Below, piece after piece: positions 59,336-64,000 of a stretch of DNA of 64,000 nt (position 1 is its first letter; the number at the start of each line of letters is the position of its first letter). The position numbers were made by a program, and so were the translations under genes. A model generated the notes under the pieces. It worked only from the letters and a program-made list of their open reading frames with translations, was not told the DNA's origin and searched no databases. Location of the stretch: contig NZ_JAEDAO010000001.1 in NCBI RefSeq assembly GCF_016641735.1, positions 2,170,001 to 2,234,000 on the forward strand. Reading direction: 5' to 3'. Source of the DNA: Ramlibacter algicola. Lineage in GTDB: Bacteria > Pseudomonadota > Gammaproteobacteria > Burkholderiales > Burkholderiaceae_C.

Positions 59336-59932
59336 ATCGCTACTGAATTTCGCGACCGCCGCCACCGCGAGGAACGCAAGCACCGCCTGAACCGGGAAAT
59401 CATGGCCCCGGAAGTCCGGCTCTCCGGACCGAACAACGAGCCGATCGGCATCGTGAGCCTGCAGGAAGCCCTGCGCATGGCGGGCGAGCTGGACGTGGAC
59501 CTGGTCGAAATTGCCGCCACTGCGGTCCCGCCGGTGTGCCGGCTGATGGACTACGGCAAGTTCAAGTACCAGGAACAGAAGAAGGCCGCGGAAGCGAAAG
59601 CGAAGCAGACGGTCATCGAGATCAAGGAAGTCAAGTTCCGCCCCGGCACCGACGACGGTGACTACAACATCAAGATGCGCAACATCCGGCGCTTCCTGGC
59701 CGAGGGCGACAAGTGCAAGATCACGCTCCGCTTCCGCGGGCGCGAGATCACGCACCAGGAGATCGGGATGGCGCTGCTGCAGCGCATCCGCGACGAGCTC
59801 GGCGACACCATCCTGGTGGAGCAGTTCCCGAAGCTCGAAGGCCGGCAGATGATCATGATGATCGCGCCGAGCCGCAAGAAGGTCGCGACTGCCGCGCCGG
59901 CCAAGGCCGAAGCGGGCACCACGGCCGCGTAA
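59336..59932 (+). CDS. infC: Translation initiation factor IF-3
   Basis: Controls start-codon fidelity and subunit dissociation. The frame upstream of ATG 59402 encodes [20 protein letters not shown], the conserved IF-3 N-terminus, and begins at ATC 59336 with AAGGA (59323-59327) 8 bp ahead. The true start is therefore the rare ATC codon, as in other infC genes that use AUU/AUC for autoregulation. From ATC the product has 198 residues (176 from ATG). C-terminal domain: [20 protein letters not shown] and [13 protein letters not shown] charged Ala-rich tail ends it. Confidence 0.93.
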   Translation: MATEFRDRRHREERKHRLNREIMAPEVRLSGPNNEPIGIVSLQEALRMAGELDVDLVEIAATAVPPVCRLMDYGKFKYQEQKKAAEAKAKQTVIEIKEVKFRPGTDDGDYNIKMRNIRRFLAEGDKCKITLRFRGREITHQEIGMALLQRIRDELGDTILVEQFPKLEGRQMIMMIAPSRKKVATAAPAKAEAGTTAA

Positions 59933-59978
59933 GAGGGGTTCACGGATCGCATCGGTTGTCGCCGGCGCGATCCGGTGA

Positions 59979-60028
59979 CGGGAAGCCTTTGGCTTCCCGA
60001 AAAAGTGGCGAGTTTTCCGACTCGCCAC
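59979..60028 (+). promoter_or_regulatory. Tandem hairpins between infC and rpmI
   Basis: Hairpin 1: CGGGAAGCC (59979-59987)/GGCTTCCCG (59991-59999) with a TTT loop. Hairpin 2: GTGGCGAG (60005-60012)/CTCGCCAC (60021-60028) with an 8-nt loop. Both are perfect. In other bacteria L20 represses rpmI-rplT by binding structures in this interval. Confidence 0.6.
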
Positions 60029-60101
60029 ACAAGTGGCTCGGGGCCATCAAGACGCGAAGGATTCGCGGCGCCTCACGAGCACAAGGAAAGAAGGAGCAGC
60101 A

Positions 60102-60305
60102 ATGCCCAAGATGAAGACCAAGAGCGGGGCCAAGAAGCGCTTCCGCGTCCGTCCCGGCGGCACCGTCAAGCGTGGCCAGGCTTTCAAGCGCCACATCCTG
60201 ACGAAGAAGTCGACCAAGAACAAGCGCCACCTGCGCGGCCCGGTGTCGGTCCACGAGACCAACATGGGCCACATGGCGCAGATGCTGCCGTTCGCCGGCC
60301 TGTAA
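60102..60305 (+). CDS. rpmI: 50S ribosomal protein L35
   Basis: 67-residue bL35 with the diagnostic [16 protein letters not shown] start and [16 protein letters not shown] centre. AAGGAGCAGC precedes the ATG. An open frame continues upstream without family similarity. Cotranscribed with rplT (19-bp gap). Confidence 0.96.
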   Translation: MPKMKTKSGAKKRFRVRPGGTVKRGQAFKRHILTKKSTKNKRHLRGPVSVHETNMGHMAQMLPFAGL

Positions 60306-60324
60306 ACGGACAAGGAGAACACAC

Positions 60325-60684
60325 ATGCCTCGCGTCAAACGTGGTGTAACGGCTCGCGCCCGCCACAAGAAGGTCCTCGCCCTCGCCAAGGGCTTCCGCG
60401 GCCGCCGCGGCAACGTCTTCCGCATCGCCAAGGAAGCGGTGATGAAGGCGGGCCAGTACGCCTACCGCGACCGCCGCGCCAAGAAGCGCGTCTTCCGCCA
60501 GCTGTGGATCGCCCGTATCAATGCGGCGGCCCGCGAGTGCGGCCTGACGTACAGCCAGTTCGCCAACGGCATCCGCAAGGCCGGCATCGACATCGACCGC
60601 AAGGTCCTTGCCGACATCGCCGTGCACGACAAGGCCGCCTTTGCGGGCATCGTGGAGCAAGTCAAGGCCAAGCTGGCTGCTTGA
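60325..60684 (+). CDS. rplT: 50S ribosomal protein L20
   Basis: 119-residue bL20, an rRNA-binding assembly protein and likely translational repressor of rpmI-rplT. N-terminal basic helix ([20 protein letters not shown]) and [21 protein letters not shown] are typical. AAGGAGA precedes the ATG. Confidence 0.97.
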   Translation: MPRVKRGVTARARHKKVLALAKGFRGRRGNVFRIAKEAVMKAGQYAYRDRRAKKRVFRQLWIARINAAARECGLTYSQFANGIRKAGIDIDRKVLADIAVHDKAAFAGIVEQVKAKLAA

Positions 60685-60694
60685 AGTTCACGGT

Positions 60695-60768
60695 GGGCGC
60701 GCCATGCGCGCCCGGTAGGCTGAAACCTCAAGGACAGGGGCTAGGGCGCTTGCACTAGCCCCTGTTTG
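60695..60768 (+). terminator. Hairpin and terminator/attenuator before pheS
   Basis: A compact hairpin GGGCGCGC (60695-60702)/GCGCGCCC (60706-60713) is followed by a stronger one: ACAGGGGCTAG (60734-60744)/CTAGCCCCTGT (60755-60765), 11 bp, then TTTGTCTTT. It ends just 9 bp before the pheS start. It terminates rplT transcripts or attenuates pheST; no Phe-rich leader ORF is visible. Confidence 0.7.
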
Positions 60769-60776
60769 TCTTTCCG

Positions 60777-61838
60777 ATGACCGACAACGACCTCGCATCC
60801 CTCGTCGACGCCGCGCGCGCCGCCTTCGCCTCCGCGGGCACCCCCGCGGACCTGGAGAACGCCAAGGCGCAATTCACCGGCAAGTCCGGCCGCATCACCG
60901 ACCTCATGAAGGGGCTGGCGGCGCTGCCGGTCGAGGAGAAGAAGACCCGCGGCGCGGCGATCAACACGGCCAAGCAGGCGATCGAGGCTGCGCTGACCGC
61001 GCGGCGCCGTGAACTGGCGGACGCCGAACTCGCGCTGCAGTTGCAGGCCGAGTCGCTGGACGTTTCGCTCCCGGGCCGCGTGCGCGAGCAGGGCGGCTTG
61101 CACCCGGTGATGCTGGCGATGGAACGCATCGAGCAGATCTTCGCCAGCATGGGCTTCGACGTCGCCGACGGCCCGGAGATCGAATCGGACTGGCACAGCT
61201 TCACGTCGCTGAACAACCCGCCCAACCACCCGGCGCGGTCGATGCAGGACACGTTCTACGTCGACATCCAGGGCGACGACGGCATCCCCTACAACCTGCG
61301 CCCGCACACCAGCCCGATGCAGGTGCGGTACGCGCACCAGCACGTCAAGCGCTTCGCCGACCGCGTGAAGGCCGGCGAGCCGATGCCCGAGATCCGCGTC
61401 ATCGCGCCGGGCCGCACCTACCGCGTCGACAGCGACGCGACGCATTCGCCGATGTTCCACCAGGTCGAAGGCCTGTGGCTGGGCGAGAGCATCAGCTTCA
61501 AGGACCTGAAGGTCGTCTTCACCGACTTCTGCCGCACGTTCTTCGAGAGCGACGACCTGAAGCTGCGCTTCCGCCCCAGCTTCTTCCCGTTCACCGAGCC
61601 CAGCGCCGAGATCGACATCCAGTTCCAGTCCGGCCCGCTGTCCGGACGCTGGCTGGAAGTGGCCGGCTCCGGCCAGGTGCATCCGAACGTCGTGCGCAAC
61701 ATGGGCCTGGACCCGGAGCAGGTGACCGGCTTCGCCTTCGGCACCGGCGCCGATCGCCTGGCGATGCTGCGCTACGGCGTCAACGACCTGCGCCAGTTCT
61801 TCGAAGGCGACATCCGCTTCCTGCGCCAGTTCCGCTGA
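60777..61838 (+). CDS. pheS: Phenylalanyl-tRNA synthetase alpha subunit
   Basis: Catalytic alpha subunit of the (alpha-beta)2 enzyme. 353 residues: N-terminal coiled coil (about 1-95), then the class II core with [19 protein letters not shown], motif 2-type [18 protein letters not shown], and motif 3 [19 protein letters not shown]. No ihfA-type gene intervenes before pheT. The usual Shine-Dalgarno is absent because the terminator stem and U-tract abut the ATG. Confidence 0.95.
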   Translation: MTDNDLASLVDAARAAFASAGTPADLENAKAQFTGKSGRITDLMKGLAALPVEEKKTRGAAINTAKQAIEAALTARRRELADAELALQLQAESLDVSLPGRVREQGGLHPVMLAMERIEQIFASMGFDVADGPEIESDWHSFTSLNNPPNHPARSMQDTFYVDIQGDDGIPYNLRPHTSPMQVRYAHQHVKRFADRVKAGEPMPEIRVIAPGRTYRVDSDATHSPMFHQVEGLWLGESISFKDLKVVFTDFCRTFFESDDLKLRFRPSFFPFTEPSAEIDIQFQSGPLSGRWLEVAGSGQVHPNVVRNMGLDPEQVTGFAFGTGADRLAMLRYGVNDLRQFFEGDIRFLRQFR

Positions 61839-61860
61839 CCCGCCCACGCCCGAGCACGAC

Positions 61861-64000
61861 ATGCAATTCCCCGAGTCCTGGCTGCGCGAGTTCTGCAACC
61901 CGCCGCTGTCCACCCGCGAGATCGCCGACATCCTCACGATGGGCGGCCTCGAGGTCGAAGACCTCCATCCCGTCGCGCCGCCGTTCACGAAAGTGGTCGT
62001 CGGCGAGATCAGGGAAGCCGTCCAGCATCCCAATGCCGACCGCCTGCGCGTGTGCCAGGTGGACGTGGGGCAGGGCGCGCTGCTGAACATCGTCTGCGGC
62101 GCGCCCAACGCGCGCGTGGGCATCCGCGTGCCGACGGCGCTGGTCGGCGCCGAGCTGCCGCCCGGCGAGGACGGCAAGCCGTTCCAGATCAAGCTGGGCA
62201 AGCTGCGCGGCGTCGAGAGCCAGGGCATGCTGTGCTCGGCGCGCGAACTGCAGCTGTCCGAAGACCACGGCGGGTTGCTGGAACTGGCGGCCGATGCGCC
62301 GGTGGGCGGCGACGTGCGCGAGGTGCTGCAGCTGGACGACCATGTCTTCACGCTCAAGCTCACGCCGAACCTGGCGCACGCGCTGAGCGTCTACGGCGTC
62401 GCGCGCGAACTGTCGGCACTGACCGGTGCGCCGCTGAAGGCGCCGAAGTTCCACCCCGTCGAGCCGCGGCATGACGCCAGGCTGCCGGTGAAGGTCAGCG
62501 CGCCCGACCTGTGCGGCCGCTTCTCGGGCCGCATCGTGCGCAACGTCGACACGACGGCGAAGACGCCGCAGTGGATGGTGGACCGGCTCGCGCGCTGCGG
62601 GCAGCGCAGCGTCACGGCGCTGGTGGACATCTCGAACTACGTGATGTTCGAGTACGGCCGGCCGTCGCACATCTTCGACCTGGACAAGATCCACGGCGCG
62701 CTCGATGTGCGCTGGGGCAAGCCGGGCGAGCAGCTGAAGCTGCTCAATGGCAGCACGATCACCGTCGACGAGAAGGTCGGCGTCATCGCGGATGACCGCG
62801 AGGTCGAGTCGCTGGCCGGCATCATGGGCGGCGACGCCACCGCGGTATCCGATGCGACGCGCAACGTCTACGTCGAAGCCGCGTTCTGGTGGCCCGAGGC
62901 CATCCAGGGCCGCTCGCGCCGCTTCAACTTCTCCACCGATGCCGGCCACCGTTTCGAGCGGGGCGTCGACCCGGCGCTGACGGTGGAGCACATCGAGCAC
63001 ATCACGCGCCTGATCGTCGACATCTGCGGCGGGGAAGCCGGTCCGATGGACGACCACGTCGTGCGCCTGCCCGAGCAGCGCACGGTGTCGCTGCGCGTTG
63101 CGCGCGCCTCGAAAGTGATCGGCATGCCGGTGACCCCCGCGCAATGCCTCGACGCGTTCACGCGACTGGGCCTGCCCGCGCGCGAGCAGTCGCCCGGCAC
63201 CATTGCCGTGCAGCCGCCGCCGTACCGTTTCGACATCTCGCTCGAGGAAGACCTGGTCGAGGAAGTCGCGCGCGTCATCGGCTACGAGCGCCTGCCGACC
63301 ACGCCGCCGCTGGCGCCGATCGCCGCCCGCACGGGGTCCGAGTCGCGGCGCTCGCGGTTCGCGCTGCGCCGCCAGCTGGCCGCGCTGGGCTACCAGGAGA
63401 CGATCAACTTCAGCTTTGTCGAGGAACGCTGGGAGAAGGAGCTCGCGGGCAACGACGACCCGATCCGGCTGCTGAACCCGATCGCCAGCCAGATGGGCGT
63501 GATGCGTTCGTCGCTCGTGGGCTCGCTCCTGCAGGTGCTGCGCTTCAACCTCGATCGCAAGGCGGAACGCGTGCGAGTGTTCGAAGTGGGTCGCGTGTTC
63601 CTGCGGGACGCCGCCATCCAGACCACCGACACCAGCGTGCGTGGCGTGCGGCAACCGATGCGCGTGGCCGCGCTGGCCTATGGCAGCGTCGACGGCCTGC
63701 AATGGGGCCGTCCTGCGGCGCCGGCAGACTTCTTCGACGCCAAGGGTGACCTCGAGGCGCTGCTGCTGCCGCGCCGTGCGGTGTTCGAGCCCGCGCAGCA
63801 TCCCGCTCTGCATCCCGGCCGGTGCGCGCGCATCGTCCTCGACGGCACGCCGATCGGCCACGTGGGTGAACTGCACCCGCGCTGGCGCCAGGCCTGGGAC
63901 CTGCCGCTGGCGCCGGTGCTGTTCGAACTCGATCTCGAGCCGGTGCTCGCGCACCCGCTGCCGGCCGCGCAAGCGGTGCCGCGCCACCAACCTGTCGAAC
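61861..64000 (+). CDS. pheT: Phenylalanyl-tRNA synthetase beta subunit (3' truncated by window)
   Basis: Beta subunit with the editing site. 713 complete codons of an expected ~800. Seen: the N-terminal tRNA-binding domain ([29 protein letters not shown]), B3/B4 editing domain ([20 protein letters not shown]), B5 domain, and the start of the C-terminal catalytic-like module ([21 protein letters not shown]). The FDX-ACB anticodon-binding part lies beyond the window. Starts 22 bp after pheS. Confidence 0.95.
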   Translation, partial: MQFPESWLREFCNPPLSTREIADILTMGGLEVEDLHPVAPPFTKVVVGEIREAVQHPNADRLRVCQVDVGQGALLNIVCGAPNARVGIRVPTALVGAELPPGEDGKPFQIKLGKLRGVESQGMLCSARELQLSEDHGGLLELAADAPVGGDVREVLQLDDHVFTLKLTPNLAHALSVYGVARELSALTGAPLKAPKFHPVEPRHDARLPVKVSAPDLCGRFSGRIVRNVDTTAKTPQWMVDRLARCGQRSVTALVDISNYVMFEYGRPSHIFDLDKIHGALDVRWGKPGEQLKLLNGSTITVDEKVGVIADDREVESLAGIMGGDATAVSDATRNVYVEAAFWWPEAIQGRSRRFNFSTDAGHRFERGVDPALTVEHIEHITRLIVDICGGEAGPMDDHVVRLPEQRTVSLRVARASKVIGMPVTPAQCLDAFTRLGLPAREQSPGTIAVQPPPYRFDISLEEDLVEEVARVIGYERLPTTPPLAPIAARTGSESRRSRFALRRQLAALGYQETINFSFVEERWEKELAGNDDPIRLLNPIASQMGVMRSSLVGSLLQVLRFNLDRKAERVRVFEVGRVFLRDAAIQTTDTSVRGVRQPMRVAALAYGSVDGLQWGRPAAPADFFDAKGDLEALLLPRRAVFEPAQHPALHPGRCARIVLDGTPIGHVGELHPRWRQAWDLPLAPVLFELDLEPVLAHPLPAAQAVPRHQPVE

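Noticed and set aside
60703..60718. Possible pheST leader peptide beginning at the ATG at 60704.
   Set aside because: It reads M-R-A-R-stop with no Phe codon, and the ATG is in a hairpin loop.

Overview
The window is about 64 kb of GC-rich, densely packed chromosome with almost no foreign DNA. Gene content, gene order and base composition point to a betaproteobacterium of the order Burkholderiales, most likely Comamonadaceae (Ramlibacter/Variovorax-like). Supporting signs are the pcm-nlpD-rpoS block, priB between the S6 and S18 genes, paired DUF2844/DUF3443 exported proteins, a lysine/alanine-rich histone H1-like SWIB protein, and a Bug-type (TctC) binding protein. The genus is an inference; no rRNA or tRNA gene is present.

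Layout. 1-4.8 kb: protein repair (pcm), cell-division amidase activation (nlpD), general stress sigma factor (rpoS), a 3'-5' exonuclease and rlmD. 4.8-11.5 kb: Bax-inhibitor-like membrane protein, a GlcG/HbpS-like protein, an iron block (bfd divergent from feoAB across a shared Fur-type palindrome, then bfr) and the AhpC/AhpF peroxidase system. 11.6-17.5 kb: ppsR/ppsA as a divergent pair and a two-part sodium:solute symporter. 17.6-20.6 kb: rpsF-priB-rpsR-rplI and dnaB. 20.6-25.2 kb (minus strand): DUF2844/DUF3443 exported pair, PIN-PhoH ATPase, PrxQ/Bcp peroxiredoxin and an Mth938-like protein. 25.3-31.8 kb: alaA-hom-thrC-mobB-moeA-moaD-moaE, mostly start/stop-overlapped, so threonine/alanine metabolism runs straight into molybdenum cofactor synthesis. 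31.8-35.1 kb: MarR regulator divergent from a Bug protein and a flavin monooxygenase. 35.2-40.2 kb: clpB with a sigma-32-type promoter, a stand-alone LigD-type polymerase domain, acuI and a J-domain membrane protein. 40.4-45.2 kb: a TonB receptor / YfiR / CHASE8 hybrid histidine kinase operon. 45.2-51.1 kb: NUDIX, AraC and MFS genes, a 269-bp structured palindromic element, gspA-gspB and a DUF1444-like exported protein. 51.3-54.1 kb: bactofilin, an acetolactate-synthase-like ThDP enzyme and the SWIB protein. 54.3-57.1 kb: EamA exporter and aceA. 57.2-64 kb: thrS-infC-rpmI-rplT-pheS-pheT, with pheT running off the end.

The most unusual sequence is non-coding. (i) Positions 47778-48046 form a gapless nested palindrome: a 31-bp perfect outer inverted repeat encloses two ~100-nt hairpin arms. 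The arms look like inverted, diverged copies of one module, with conserved loop blocks but different, still self-complementary stems. (ii) A 73-bp GC-rich hairpin element sits between hom and thrC, flanked by a 7-bp direct repeat that includes the thrC start codon. (iii) thrS is preceded by a threonine-rich mini-ORF and mutually exclusive hairpins that look like a leader-peptide attenuator. (iv) aceA has two copies of a 14-bp palindromic operator spaced exactly 30 bp. Among proteins, the YfiR/CHASE8-kinase operon and a pepsin-like reading of DUF3443 are the most interesting.
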